From the NCBI GenBank assembly GCA_020002185.1, contig CM034533.1, positions 41,254,616-41,318,615 of the forward strand: a stretch of DNA of 64,000 bases, in the 5' to 3' direction. Below are positions 31,632-43,852 of the stretch, piece after piece. Position numbers and translations under genes: made by a program. This stretch comes from Paraescarpia echinospica (lineage: Eukaryota; Annelida; Polychaeta; Sabellida; Siboglinidae). A model generated the notes under the pieces. That model was given only the letters and a program-made list of their open reading frames with translations. It ran no database searches and was not told where the DNA came from. Positions within the stretch are counted from its first letter, which is position 1; each line of letters opens with the position of its first letter.

Positions 31632-34600
31632 ATGAGAAGATGTATTTTTGAACACACGGAGCATTCACGTAGAAGAAAACTGATGATTCAGTTGGCAAGT
31701 CAGTCCCAGGGATGTCGGCATCAACCAATACACAGGAATGAAGGCTTTGTGTTAACTTGCCGAAAGGAAGACCACGATAACGATGGGTACACAATCAGAG
31801 ATTTATCAGACCAGGATTTTGTGCACAACATCAAGAAAATGGTCAATCTTTTGTTACATGCCTCGTGAATGATAATGGTTGGGATACATCTGGCACATCT
31901 GAATCAACTGGAAGTGGTTCGTACAACATTCCCCACCGTGGTTCATGGACTATCTCCAGGGGACCTCATCCGTGATGACCGTCAGAATTACCGCAGTTGT
32001 GAAAAAGTTGCACTCGACAGTGTATTAACACGCCTCGGACAGCTCATCGATGGGCATGATAATGAAGCCCCTCAACCCCACCTGAAAGGCATACTTGTAT
32101 ACCTGACTATCGTGAACACAAACATTGGCATCTACCAGAATATGAAAATGAGTTTGGCAAGGAAAGTTGAAAGTGCTGCTACAGTGATAACCTTTCTTGC
32201 CATATGGCACAACTACATACAAAGGACTCAAGGTTAGACACTACAGCGGCACATGATTACCAGGGAGACCTATCTTGTTGTGATGCTCTCCTGCCATTCC
32301 GCAGTATCCCTTATCACCTTCATGGGAGACAACATGCCCCAACAGCATTGCCATTTTGGTCAAAGATGGGACAATAGACTGGTAACCAGCACAATTAAAC
32401 TTTCGGTTATCTTGTGCGAAACTATCGCCATATGGTGCGGCTTCAACAGATACAGCTTGATGAGAATGCACCCAGTTATGCCAGACCTCACCTTAAAAAG
32501 AATCCAACTGGTACAAACAGTACATAAACAGACCGAATCTTCGAGATTACCCAAGGGGAGATGCCCTATTAGCGTCCTGGAGGGCTGGTGTGATTGAAGA
32601 GAAACGACTTGCTACATATGTTGGAATGAGTCCTGGTGAAGATACTGAATCCGCAGTGTGGTTCCATCATCCGTTTGATGATCCAAAAAAACTCAGTGCA
32701 GTAGGTGAGGTTGATGGTGATGATGATAACGGGGATGATGAAGCGGGAAGTGTCCATAAATTTGAAGTGGAATATCAGGAGGAAGCGGGTGAAAAAATTA
32801 TTGGAACGTCTGTATTTTCCGGAATGTTTCTGGAACGTTTCCGCCATCTTAGTTCCATCTTCGATCAATGTTCCATGACTTTCCATCACATATGAATATA
32901 CATTAATATAGATAGTATGCCTTCACATTGACGGATACGTTATATTATATCAGTATTTAACTATGTGTGAAGTATCAGTCTCACGCGAAGCATTCAGCGA
33001 ATTGCAGATGATTTTAAACCTTCCGGAAAATACAGACGCCCAAATTATTGGCAATTATAAGATTTAATTCCACAACATGAGCCTACAAATATTGAGTTTT
33101 AACCATTTATTGTTCATAGGTACTTATAAACAATGGAATGTTGTGAACGTGACTTCTCTGAAGAATCTATACTTGTATATTAAGGCAAGGGTGTACTCGG
33201 AGCAGACTGGAACTGCAATTATTCACCTCCGTTTTTTTGCATTTTCGTATACTATAAAGTTTGAAAAAATAATAAAAAAAAAAAATTGAAAAAAAAAAAC
33301 TGCTTGGTGGTTTTCACAAGGGATGTGTAGAGTAACTACACAAAACATTTGGATCATCTAAGGCAGGTACTTACAGATATATCTGACACGAAAAAGTCAA
33401 TCCAAGATGGCTGCTACACCGTGGGAAAACACCCTAGAAAAATTCTTTAAAAAATTCACAGCTTTGCTGTGAGGTAGATTCATAAAGTTTGAAAGTTTCA
33501 GCTCCCTGTATTCAATAACAGTGAAGAATTAAAATTAAGTACGTTCAGAGTACACCCTTGCCTTAAATGTATATACCCACCAAATATTAACGTAGGTATT
33601 TTCAATAAGCATGTTCATGTCATTTTTAGACGAGACTGGTGCATTGTTAGATGGGGCAAACGTGCGGTCTGTGTTAGATCAGAACATTCCCGAATTGGAT
33701 CAAGTGGCTACTGACATACTGCCCACAGTAGCATATGACAGGTACATATGAAGATAATACTCTTAATTTTCTTGCAGAGGAGTGACAGTATACCAGTTGT
33801 GTATACTACTGGAATGAATTTTTTATTAAATGTAAATTTTTGGTGATATTTGTAGCAATAATTACCGATGGTTATTGTAAATTATATTTGTTTAGTATAG
33901 TTCACAGTTCATTATTAATTTTCAGTCCCAACTCGTCAGGAGCCGGAGAGATGACAGTGCAACACAAACATAGCCCAACAATTGACTGGCCAGACAATCG
34001 TGGGAAGATGTACAAGTCTACACTAGTTTCTCTTCTCAACCAGGATCCAAAGATGTCTGTTGACAGGTAATAATTATACCTCAATAAATTGATGTTTAGT
34101 TGGCAATAATTAAATGTTGAAGAATATTATCTTTCGATTAATTATCTTTTATATATATGTGGATTGTAATTCTTTTGATAAGGTATCTTCAAAATCAAAA
34201 GTTGATTTTCATACTGTTGGTAGTTATACATGTTCATGTATAATCTACCATATTGGTATCTTTAGCATAATAGGAATGATTTTGTGTGGCAGTGCTGTAT
34301 GATTGAAATGCTTCTGAACATATTACATCATCAACCCATCTTCACTGAAAAACTGTATAGCATACACATAAATCTTTGACAATTTTACAATTTCAGATTA
34401 GTGCGAGTCCGACAAAGGCAAGAATACAATACTCAGCGCACCATATTATCTGATAGTCTGGATGTTATACATTTATTTTCTGATTATGCTGTTGTCAATC
34501 AGGAAGGGAATACCTTCAAGGTCGGGACAGTCCAAAGGCTTATACTTTCTGGTCCCAGGGTTTCTGGTCAGCATGGAGCCAAAGACTATAAGCTACCCGT

Positions 34601-35094
34601 TCCCTACAATCATGAGAATAAGGACAGGCTGACAGTCTATATCTGCTTCCATACTCTAGAACAATCAGGAGATGATGGTAATAGCTACAGCCCTGGATGT
34701 ATACAGTGTCATATATCCCATTCAAGAACATCTTCAGCCACACTAACCTATCTTATGAGAGACAACATCTGATGTTAAGGAAGGAAGAATATTCTATCAG
34801 CGGAAAGTGCCAAGCTGCTGGTACCCAATAAGAAAAAGACAGGACAGAACAAACAAAGACTACAACAGGATCAGTTCACTGCAGATGATGGCAGATTGCG
34901 AGAACAAATAAATGCAACAGAGAATGACACTGACCTGAGGAGATCAAAGAGAGTGCGCACTGTGATTTCCAGTATCTTCTCTTAAGATGCTGTAAATCAC
35001 TTCCTGTCTGTGAAAGTATTGAGAGACTTGTATTAATATGTGAAGCCAAGACTTCTAGATTCGATCTATAATTCAAGCTTAATGCAACAATAAA
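31632..35094 (+). pseudogene. Degenerate intron-containing gene inside the pogo-like segment
   Basis: I cannot name the family. The first long exon has RRCIFEHTEHSRRRKLMIQ, then RDLSDQDFVHNIKKM, DDRQNYRSCEKVALD and HMITRETYLVVMLSCHSAVS. It is in one frame from 31632 to 32597 apart from TGA (31866) and TAG (32235). A frameshift near 32540 moves it to the frame ending at 32893 (ASWRAGVIEEKRLATYVGM). Three exons with matching phases follow: 33630-33741, 33926-34066 and 34397 onward, each bounded by AG/GT. The last has VRVRQRQEYN and, after TGA (34770) and TAA (34776), runs in frame to RRSKRVRTVISSIFS and a stop at 34985. AATAAA is at 35089. The MITE at 33180-33566 sits in an intron. A recently dead gene carried or captured by the transposon is the simplest reading. 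Confidence 0.6.
33180..33566. mobile_element. TTAA-flanked MITE (Kolobok/piggyBac-like), 379 bp
   Basis: TTAA at 33180-33183 and 33563-33566. 16-bp perfect terminal inverted repeats AGGCAAGGGTGTACTC. A TTAA target plus an AGG start fits Kolobok better than piggyBac (CCC start). Internal A-run at 33268-33299. No coding capacity. Confidence 0.8.
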
Positions 35095-35419
35095 GCTCTT
35101 GCATTTGTAGACAGGCCGGGTACAGGCAGAACAATCCCATTGTTATTGATACCTTGCAATCCGTCAATTGTAATTACATGAACATGTACTTTCATTATGT
35201 CTTCACATTTCCGAGGTAATGTTTTTGACATCAATGTTCTGTTGATTGTACGTAGTTTTTGTTCCCATGTACATGTAGTACTATAGTGTTTGTGTCTATG
35301 TGCATGTATAATGCCATAGTGTTTGTTTTACTTTACCTATAGTGCCATGATCTTCAATCATTTGGTATCACCTCAAATGGTATTTCAGGATATTAGTTTG
35401 TAATAGTTCTAGTCTTATC
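34986..35419. other. 3' flank of the degenerate gene
   Basis: Contains its poly(A) signal (35089-35094). Otherwise AT-rich, nothing recognised. Confidence 0.4.
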
Positions 35420-36101
35420 GTAACATGATCATGCCTGCCATTCTGAATCATGATCATGTTTGCCATTCTGAATCATGATCATGCTTGCCATTCTGAATCA
35501 TGATCATGCTTGCCATTCTGAATCATGATCATGTTTGCCATTCTGAATCATGATCATGTTTGCCATTCTGAATCATGATCGTGCCTGCCATTCTGAATCA
35601 TGATCATGTTTGCCATTCTGAATCATGATCATGTTTGCCATTCTGAATCATGATCATGTTTGCCATTCTGAATCATGATCATGTTTGCCATTCTGAATCA
35701 TGATCATGTTTGCCATTCTGAATCATGATCATGCTTGCCATTCTGAATCATGATCATGTTTGCCATTCTGAATCATGATCATGTTTGCCATTCTGAATCA
35801 TGATCGTGCCTGCCATTCTGAATCATGATCATGTTTGCCATTCTGAATCATGATCATGCTTGCCATTCTGAATCATGATCATGCTTGCCATTCTGAATCA
35901 TGATCATGCTTGCCATTCTTAATCATGACCATGTTTGCCATTCTGAATCATGATCATGTTTGCCATTCTGAATCATGATCATGTTTGCCATTCTGAATCA
36001 TGATCATGCTTGCCATTCTGAATCATGATCATGCTTGCCATTCTGAATCATGATCATGCTTGCCATTCTGAATCATGATCATGCTTGCCATTCTGAATCA
36101 A
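35420..36101. repeat. 25-bp satellite with embedded palindrome, about 27 units
   Basis: Unit AATCATGATCATGTTTGCCA plus TTCTG. Every unit has the 10-bp palindrome CATGATCATG, with GTT/GCT/GCC as the main variants. Very homogeneous, so recently amplified. Confidence 0.95.
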
Positions 36102-37855
36102 TTGGATAGGTTAACTGACGTTTGAGAAATGTTGCATGGAGTATGCTACAATGTTGTGTGTGCTGGCTTTGTAGATATGGTGCCGTTGAAATGTCTGCAT
36201 GTTTGTATAGTCTTGGTTTCATTTTGATTCAGTTTTGTGCTCCAAATGTGTTGGATTGATTAGATGTCCAAATTAGTATACAATACAACTCAGGCATTGT
36301 ATATGTGTTAAGGTTCATGACTAATGCCATAGAATGCAATATGAGTTAGCCTTTGATTTGGGATTCATGTTGAGTAGAAACATGAAAATAGTTAACATTG
36401 ACAGTAGTCAGATTTTTCAGTATTTTGACTTTGTGAACTAAAACTATGTATTGGTTGTACTCAAATGCCAAGTCAAGATATTTTTGTATAGTATTTGCCC
36501 CGCATGCATTCAATAACATGCTATCATAATTCTCAACTCAGAACTGGACATAACTAACAGATGTACATATTAAAACAGTCACTCATGTGAATTAGCATTA
36601 ATGGCTTTGCTGGATTATTTGTCAATAAATTGTAAGCCTATCATAAAGCTAAACTGGTTAACATGCCAAGTTAGGTGCAATGTGTATATATGTATTGGAA
36701 TACACACACCTATAGATATTTTTATATGAATTAAATACTTACTTCAAAATTGTGTCTTTCTTAAATTTGTCCCTAGATCAAGGGTGTACTTTTTATATTG
36801 GATGCCCTTATGAAGGGTAGGGGTATGTGACCTTCAGCTGCACACCCCTACCCACATGTAAGGGTAGTGCCCCTCCCCCTCCCCGGGGCACAACATCTCT
36901 TTAAGACATGGTTCCGTAACGTAGCTAAGCAAAATACTGCATTTCGTGTGTTAAAACATGGCTGTTCGGCTTGTTGGTGATACTCCCCAAAAGTAATGTC
37001 GTAATTTGAAGAGTTGTTAGTGTTTAATTTAGGGCTAGATATTAGGTTTCGGACCTATACAATCGACTGTTCCAGCAATGTCGGTTCGAAGTGAAAGTTT
37101 TTATTGACGTAACTGCAGCCTCTAGGGAGCGGCTTCGTATTGGATCGCCAGGGAGCACTCATTGTGAAATATTGTTACACAAACAGACGCACGCACACAC
37201 GCGCGCACCCACACATAAACAATTATTTCTTTAAACTTTACAGATACATATATATAATGCACAGACGCGGGAACAGGGATGGCGAGTGGAAATGTAAATT
37301 TTATGACACGATTAATGTGTACTTTTGTCGACTGTGAAAGAAGTGTGTAAGTGGAGGGTAGACACATTGGTTTCTGCCCCCCCCCCAGTAATAGGCGGCG
37401 TGGTGGGGAAAATATTTTTCAAAGCAACCCCGCTCGGATGTCATCATTTCAGAAGCTGGAGAAATTAAATTGACAAGTCTAATGACAATGATAACCTCAT
37501 ATATGATTGAATTTTAAAAAGCTCGAAGATCTAATGGTATAATGTTATAAACAATGGAGCCCATTAATAAATTATGGTGTTATATTTAAGTCACTTGTCT
37601 CTTTTAAATTTAAAATAATACGGACATTTAGGTCATTGGGATGAATTGTAGATCATTTCAAGATGTCGGCAATGTTAATAATTGCATGGACCGATGTCAT
37701 TAGATGGCATCACTAAGGGAGCCGTCACCATTTATCAGGCCGATTCCTCCGAACCCCTAATAGATTATAACCGTTCAGTAAACAGTCACATTTTTGAGTT
37801 GGTGATTATTTTTATTATCGTGAAGCTTTGTTTTGATGTTTTATTTATTTTTCAG
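36102..37855. other. Non-coding part of the pogo-like segment
   Basis: No gene recognised. Contains a local inverted repeat of AAGGGTAGGGG/CCCCTACCC type (36813-36882) and a CA/CGCA tract (37175-37213). Confidence 0.45.
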
Positions 37856-38915
37856 ACTGTTTTCACTGAGGAACTGGAGCAGGAATTGGCGCACTATATA
37901 TAGGTGGTGGAGGATATGATGTTTGGCATTGGTACAGCCGAGGTTCGAAGTTTAGCTTCTCGGTTGGTTGTAGCAAATAAACTGCGTCATCCGTTCAAAA
38001 ACGAGAAAGCTGGCATTGATTGGCTGAGAGGCTTCATGTCTCGACATCCAGAACTATCGCTGAGAACAATTGAGGCAATATCCGCCGCAAGAGCGCAGTC
38101 TTTCAACAAGCCGGCAGTCACACACTTCTTCACAAGTTACAGCCACTGGATGTTTCGTTCATGAAACCTTTATCAACGTACTACACGCAAGAAGTTGAAT
38201 GCTGGATGAGAGAGCACCCGGGGAGATGTGTCACTGTCTTTCAGTTGGCGGAGTTGTTTTGTTCTTCTTACCAGAAGGCAGCCACAGCACATATCGCAGC
38301 AAACGGGTTTCGAAAAACGAGAATATACCTACACAATCCCAACATTTTTACAGACCATGAATTTGCACCTTCCGCTGTGCCAGTGGTGCCAGGTCTTAGT
38401 CAGTCGTCAATGGTGCCAGATCCTAGCCAGTCGTCAGTGGTTCCAGGTCCTAGTCAGTCGTCAATTGTGCCAGGTCCTAGCCAGTCGTCAATAGTGCCAG
38501 GTCCTAGCCACCAGTCGGCAATGGTGCCTGGTCCTATCAGTCGTCATTGGTGCCAGGTCCTAATCAGTCGTCAGTGTTGCCAGGTCCTAATCATTCGTCA
38601 GTGGTGCCAGGTCCTAATCAGTCGTCAATGGTGCCAGGTCCTAGCCAGTCGTCAGTGGTGCCAGGTCCTAATCAGTCGTCAGTGGTTCCAGGTCCTAATC
38701 ATTCGTCAGTGGTGCCAGGTCCTAGCCAGTCGTCAGTGGTGCCAGGTCCTAATCAGTCGCCAGTGGTGCCAGGTCCTAATCATTCGTTAGTGGTGCCAGG
38801 TCCTAGTCAGTTATCAGTGGTGCCAGGTCCTAAGCATTCGTCAGTGGTGCCAGGTCCTAATCAGTCGTCAATGGTGCCAGGTCCTAGCCATTCGTCACTG
38901 GTGCCAGGTCAGTAA
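37856..38915 (+). pseudogene. Pogo/Tigger-type transposase lacking its DDE core, with a 9-residue repeat tail
   Basis: After an acceptor TTTTTCAG at 37855 it reads FTEELEQELAHYI, a stop (TAG near 37902), then AEVRSLASRLV, DWLRGFMSRHPELSLR and SAARAQSFNKPAV. These are the N-terminal DNA-binding (CENP-B-like HTH) region of Tigger/pogo proteins. It then jumps directly to LQPLDVSFMKPLSTYYTQEV and GFRKTRIYLHNPNIF, the C-terminal region that normally follows the DDE domain. The roughly 200-residue catalytic core is deleted and the frame shifts at the joint (near 38135). The tail has about 19 copies of VPGPSQSSV-type repeats (38386-38912), with a one-base slip near 38533. Non-functional. Confidence 0.82.
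38386..38912 (+). repeat. 27-bp coding minisatellite, about 19 units
   Basis: Unit GTGCCAGGTCCTAATCAGTC plus GTCAGTG, encoding VPGPNQSSV/VPGPSQSSV. S/N, Q/H and V/I/M vary. Confidence 0.92.
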
Positions 38916-39084
38916 TCAGTCGTATTTACCCAGAAGTGGTTGATACGTTTCATGTTTAATTCAGATATGTAGTTATTAATAAACTTGGTTTCAATTTACG
39001 CATAAACGCATCGTTTTCAAAGCGTGTTAAATTATAATAAAATCACCTTGAATCTTAACATGGCCATTTTACCCCACCTTCCCA

Positions 39085-39555
39085 TACGCAGCATCGCTAT
39101 CAATGTGTAGCAGCAATATCAATATGTAGCGTGCCTCTCAATATATAGCATGCCTCTCAATATATATCATCCCTACCAATATGTTGCATCCCTACTAATA
39201 TACTGTATATCAATATGTTGTTGTTCTTCTCTTGATTTCAGATATCGTTTTTTTTTCTTTCTACCATACTATTAATATATATCGTCCGGTCAATATATAG
39301 CATCCCTATCAACATGCAGCATCCCTACTAGTATCAATATATATAGCATCCCTGTCAACATACAGCATCCCTACTAGTATCAATATATATAGCATCTCTA
39401 TCAACATACAGCATCCCTACTAGTATCAATATATATAGCATCCTATCAACATACAGCATCCCTACTAGTATCAATATATATAGCATCCTATCAACATACA
39501 GTATCCCTACTAGTACCAATATATACATATAGCATCCTATCAATATGTAGCGCGC
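39085..39555. repeat. AT-rich satellite, right part, with about 47-bp higher-order unit
   Basis: Continues the family of 31015-31197. From 39325 a longer unit forms (CCCTACTAGTATCAATATAT plus AGCATCC..ATCAACATACAG), about five units. Confidence 0.8.
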
Positions 39556-40199
39556 CGAACATCCGGCAAATTCCTCTCAGGTATTTGCAAAAGGAATGTG
39601 TGATTGGGGAGAAATAAAAGTGTGGGAGTGTGGGATTGTCAGCCCCAGTGTCAGGGGGAAGCCTTGCCTTGCACAGGGGGCACAGATTGGGCCTTGTCAT
39701 CCACATCGCTTAATAATTTTAGAACTGACTCAATAAGTAGAGACAGTAGGGAACTAGTTCATATAAATACATAGTCAAAACTCTACAGTTATCCCGCAAA
39801 CGACTGGATGCAACGATAAGAAAAATTAAATCTATGAACGACTGAGCAGTTTTTCAATGCAGCGGTAATTTTTACAGTTCCAAAAATTAACCTTGAATGT
39901 ATCTCTGACTCATAGATACACGCATTTTGATCTCTGTTGATCATTAAAAGCAAGATAGATAACCCTATAAGTGAATGTGTTTTAGGAATACTGCTTCGGC
40001 AAGTGAGATGTGGTCACATTCTTTAGTGATGTAACCTAGAGAATGAACCGTGACAATAAATACAGCAATGTGTAGGAAAACACCTATGCGCATAAACTCA
40101 ATTGATGACTAACTATCGTCACGCTGGCCACACATTTAATTATACATTGCAACTACTGTACCGTTGTAAACGAGAATACATTTGGACAATAGTACAAGT
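39556..40199. other. Intergenic, nothing recognised
   Basis: AT-rich. A stretch at 39705-39790 recurs imperfectly at 40850-40935 (ATCGCTTA..ATTTTTAGAACTG), suggesting a small dispersed repeat. Confidence 0.4.
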
Positions 40200-40505
40200 G
40201 TTAATAGGTAGAAGAGGTAGTAGAAACAGTAGTAGAAATAGCAGTAGTAGTAATATCAGCATTAGTAGAATTATCATTATTAGTAGTAATTGTTGTAGTA
40301 GAATTAATAGTAGTTGTAGTAGTACTGTAGTAGTAACAGTACTAGTACTACAAGTAGTCGTAGTAGTTGTCGTAGCAGTAGCAGTTATTAGTAGTACCAT
40401 TAGTAGTAATAGTAGTAGTAACAGTAGTAGTAACAATAGTAGTATTACCAATAGTAATAGTAGTAGTGATAGTGGTAGTAATAGTAGTAGTAGTAGCTTT
40501 AGTAC
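40200..40505. repeat. (AGT)n trinucleotide microsatellite
   Basis: Impure AGTAGT/AGTAAT repeats of about 300 bp. The Ser/Asn-rich frame over it is not considered a gene. Confidence 0.9.
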
Positions 40506-41799
40506 AAATTACCTTTTCATGAGTCGTCGCTCATCTTCATGAAACAGGTTTGGCAAGTTTCACATTTTGTCGGTTCGTTGTCTTTGCATAAGTCACAGTT
40601 CGCTGCAGTGCATGCTGGTGAAAACACAGACTTGTATAATAATAATACATACTTTGACAGCATATATTACGTTATTCTAACAAAAGAAACAAACACGTGA
40701 TGTTAGAAACTTAGGCTTGTGAATCGTATAACCACAAAGATTCAGCTCGATAAAATGCTAAAGTGATACGCCAGATCACGCACATTCGCGAACGTCGGCG
40801 TTTCCTCTCTAGGCGGCCATGGCAATACTGAATCGAGGATTTAAACATTCACATCGCTTATCATTTTTAGAACTGTCTCGATAATTTGAGACAGTACACG
40901 TAACTAGGGTACAAGTTCATATAAATACGTTATCTAAACGCTACAATTATCACGCAAACCCATATACTCATAATTATTATAATTCCTAATTTTGGTCAGC
41001 TATCATGCAGCATGAACAGAGGGATGACTCTATTTGCCCAATTATGTGAACTTGGTGGGCATTGCTGGAATGAAACTGAACTAAGCAAACTATCAACGTT
41101 TCCTTACCATTATAGTTTGTGGCTTACTACCCTCATTATAGAAACTATAATAATGTATATATAATATGGACCATCGAATGCATTGCATCATATATTTCAA
41201 TAATAAAACAAATCATCATCATCATTATTGCAACCACAATATAGGTATGTTTTTTTAACAGTAGGTGACGTAGTGTTTAGAATACCGGAATTTCAATGGA
41301 GCGATTACCGGTTCGAATCCTTTTTGTTGTCGTCTCGAACCTTATGCAAGTTCGATCACACTATGGTACACCAGTAGTTGTGTATCACCGCCTTTCAGAA
41401 ATATTTAATAGTTTTGTTTTAAGCATAGGGGGTCAACGCTGATAACATTTAGCTCCTACATAATCGGCAGGTAGGGCCTAAATTATTAATCATGTATGTC
41501 TTTTATGTGAGAATAATTACTTTCTGATATTTAATATTCACTGTTTCTTTATTAATGTTGCTTCGTGTAATTTATGCCTTCTATCTTTCTTAATTGGGAA
41601 AAGGGTTGCATTTAACGGTGCATTTATTCGAAGATTGCTGACCAGAAACCAATAATCCGGTTATTGAAACCACTGCTAGTTCGCGTTAGTGCCGATGTCG
41701 TGCTTACATTTAACCAGGCGTTAAATTTGATCTGGATTATGTGTCTGTGCATACTATTTGGTATCAGTAGATCAGGTGGTGATCAATAATATTCGGTGG
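40506..41799. other. Intergenic, possible SINE head at 41268-41400
   Basis: GTAGGTGACGTAGTG... and ACCGGTTCGAATCC (a B box) at 41309-41322 suggest a tRNA-derived SINE 5' end. The rest is unassigned. Confidence 0.4.
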
Positions 41800-41839
41800 T
41801 TAATTATGTTCCGTTTGTTTTAAAAGTACGGGCATTACT

Positions 41840-42027
41840 GAATTTGCTGTGTGCGTGCGCATGTGTGTGGGCGCGCGTGTGTGTGTGCGCGCGTGTGTTT
41901 GTGTGTGGTTAGTGTGTGCGTGTATGCGTCCGTGCGTGTGTGTTCCTGTGTATGGGTGTGTGTGTGTGGTGTGTGCGTGTGTGTTACTGTATGTGTGGGG
42001 GGGGGCGCGCGCGTGTGTTCGTGTGTG
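41840..42027. repeat. GT-rich microsatellite
   Basis: Impure (GT)n with GCGC and GGGGG blocks, next to the 3' end of the LINE at 42028. Confidence 0.8.
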
Positions 42028-42739
42028 ACAATGACAATGAGTTTTATTGACAATAACAATGAGTTTTATTTCCCTACGACACCTTGCGGTGTATGAGAGA
42101 ATTTTTATTTTTATAGTACTTTTTAAAAGAAAATATTGTAATCTTAAGAACATCTATACTTATATTGTATAAATCATATTTACAGTATGTAAAACATAAA
42201 CAACACACAATGCATAAAACGTTCAGTGACCTTACTGCATTAAGTATTTTCAATAATTTTTTAATCAGCGATGCAAACAAAATAATGTAAAATAGCATAA
42301 AATAAAATAAACCACGTATTATAGTATTTATACATGTACTGCGACGTTTGAACTCATTTACATGTAATTATATATTACTACTAAATTAACCAAAAGCAAC
42401 AATGTTTCTTCTATGCAATTCACAGTTTTAACAGGAAATGTGTTAGTTAGACAAACTTTGACATGATTACATTAATCAATCTGGAAAGATCTGTCAACTG
42501 TTTCCACATTTGTACTTTAAATAGCTGGTTCATTTTCAAAATATTACGTCTGATTCTAAAGTATTTCTTTATATGTGTGTTTAGATTGGTCGTTAATTAT
42601 GTTCCATTTGTTTTAAAAGTACGGGCATTACTAGAGTTAGAATACATTATTACTAAGTGTAAATAGTATATAATAGTTAGCGCATGTACATAAATAGAGC
42701 ACAGGACCGATCACGTGGTCACCACGGCGTTATGTTCTA

Positions 42740-43085
42740 ACCTGACTTTGCTGTGTGCGTGTGTGTGCGCGCGCGCGCGTGTGTGTTTGTGTGTGATTAG
42801 TGTGTGTGCGTCCGTGCGTGTGTGATCGTGTGTATGGGTGTGTGTGCGTGTGTGGTGGGTGTGCGTGGTGTGGGTGCGTGCGTGCGTGCGTCCGTGCGTG
42901 TGTGTTCGTGTGTATGGGTGTGTGTGCGTGTGTGGTGGGTGTGCGTGGTGTGGGTGCGTGCGTGCGTCCGTGCGTGTGTGTTCGTGTGTATGGGTGTGTG
43001 TGCGTGTGTGGTGGGTGTGCGTGGTGTGGGTGCGTGCGTGCGTCCGTGCGTGTGTGTTCGTGTGTATGGGTGTGTGTGCGTGTTC
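42740..43085. repeat. 76-bp GT-rich minisatellite, about 3.5-4 units
   Basis: Unit GTCCGTGCGTGTGTGTTCGT then GTGTATGGGTGTGTGTGCGT and GGTGTGGGTGCGTGCGTGC. Flanked by near-duplicate LINE 3' sequence (42592-42640 and 43088-43130). Confidence 0.85.
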
Positions 43086-43537
43086 GTTTTCAAAGTATTA
43101 TGTCTGATTCTAAAGTATTTCTTTTTATATTTTTAATATTTCTTCTACTAGTGATGGACATAATGATATTCATCACCTTGGTCTCCATTGCTGCATAAGT
43201 TACACAGCCTCTGAGCATTTTCAGGGAGATAACGACCAACAGAAATATGTAGAAATTTACATAAACTGATTCTGTCAGATGGGCTCAAGTAGATTAATTA
43301 CTTCTCGAGCCCTACTGCATTTTTACATATTCTGTAATTTGAACACATCCTATTTACATGAATTTCATTGAGCCATGTTTGTCTGTTTATGTCTTTCATT
43401 TTAAGTTCTAGGGTATGCTTCAACCATTTTATATTTACATTTCCATGATCATGCCACATGTTAATTAGTCCACATCCATCAATGATAATCTTGAATTTTA
43501 GAATCCATTTTGATTTTTCATCAGTCTAAACATAATA

Positions 43538-43852
43538 CTAGATAGCTTGCTTTGTTTGCCTTAAATTAAGTGTACCCAAAAGTTTATTATTTTGTTTTCT
43601 ATAATTGTTGTCACACTTTGTCTGCCAACTTCTCCATATACCATACAATTTGCGAAAGCCGCACACATTAAGTCCTATGATTTTGACATGATTAGTTGTT
43701 GAGGGGTCGTATCTGTCATACAGGTCCACGTAGAAGCCAAGCTCCTTCACTTTGGCCTCGGACCACCGCACTAAGAGCAGGTCCTCTGGCGACTCTTCAC
43801 ATCTTGGCCGTCTTCGGTCCGGATGCAGAAGATCCTCCCAATAATCGTCCAC
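43538..43852 (-). pseudogene. Start of LINE ORF2 (endonuclease leader)
   Basis: Begins MDDYWEDLLHPDRRRPRCEE, overlapping the end of ORF1 in another frame, and reaches VKIIGLNVCGFRKLYG, the endonuclease first strand, before sequence that does not look like endonuclease. Confidence 0.55.

Larger units (their letters stand above)
31198..39084 (+). mobile_element. 7.9-kb segment with pogo-like termini inserted in a satellite
   Basis: Left end GGGGAAGGTGGTGTAAAATG. The right end, reverse complemented, is TGGGAAGGTGGGGTAAAATG. Both are bordered by TA (31196-31197, 39085-39086), the target duplication of Tc1/mariner/pogo elements. A subterminal copy of the motif is at 31603-31622. It encloses a degenerate intron-containing gene (31632-35100) and a pogo/Tigger transposase remnant (37856-38915). 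7.9 kb is long for pogo; the extra length is the gene, a MITE and a satellite. Confidence 0.7.

Noticed and set aside
35420..36101. CRISPR-like array
   Set aside because: The units are contiguous with no unique spacers and the genome is eukaryotic, so it is a satellite.
40102..40542. Ser/Asn-rich protein of 146 codons
   Set aside because: Trinucleotide AGT microsatellite; no homologous domain and no splice or promoter context.
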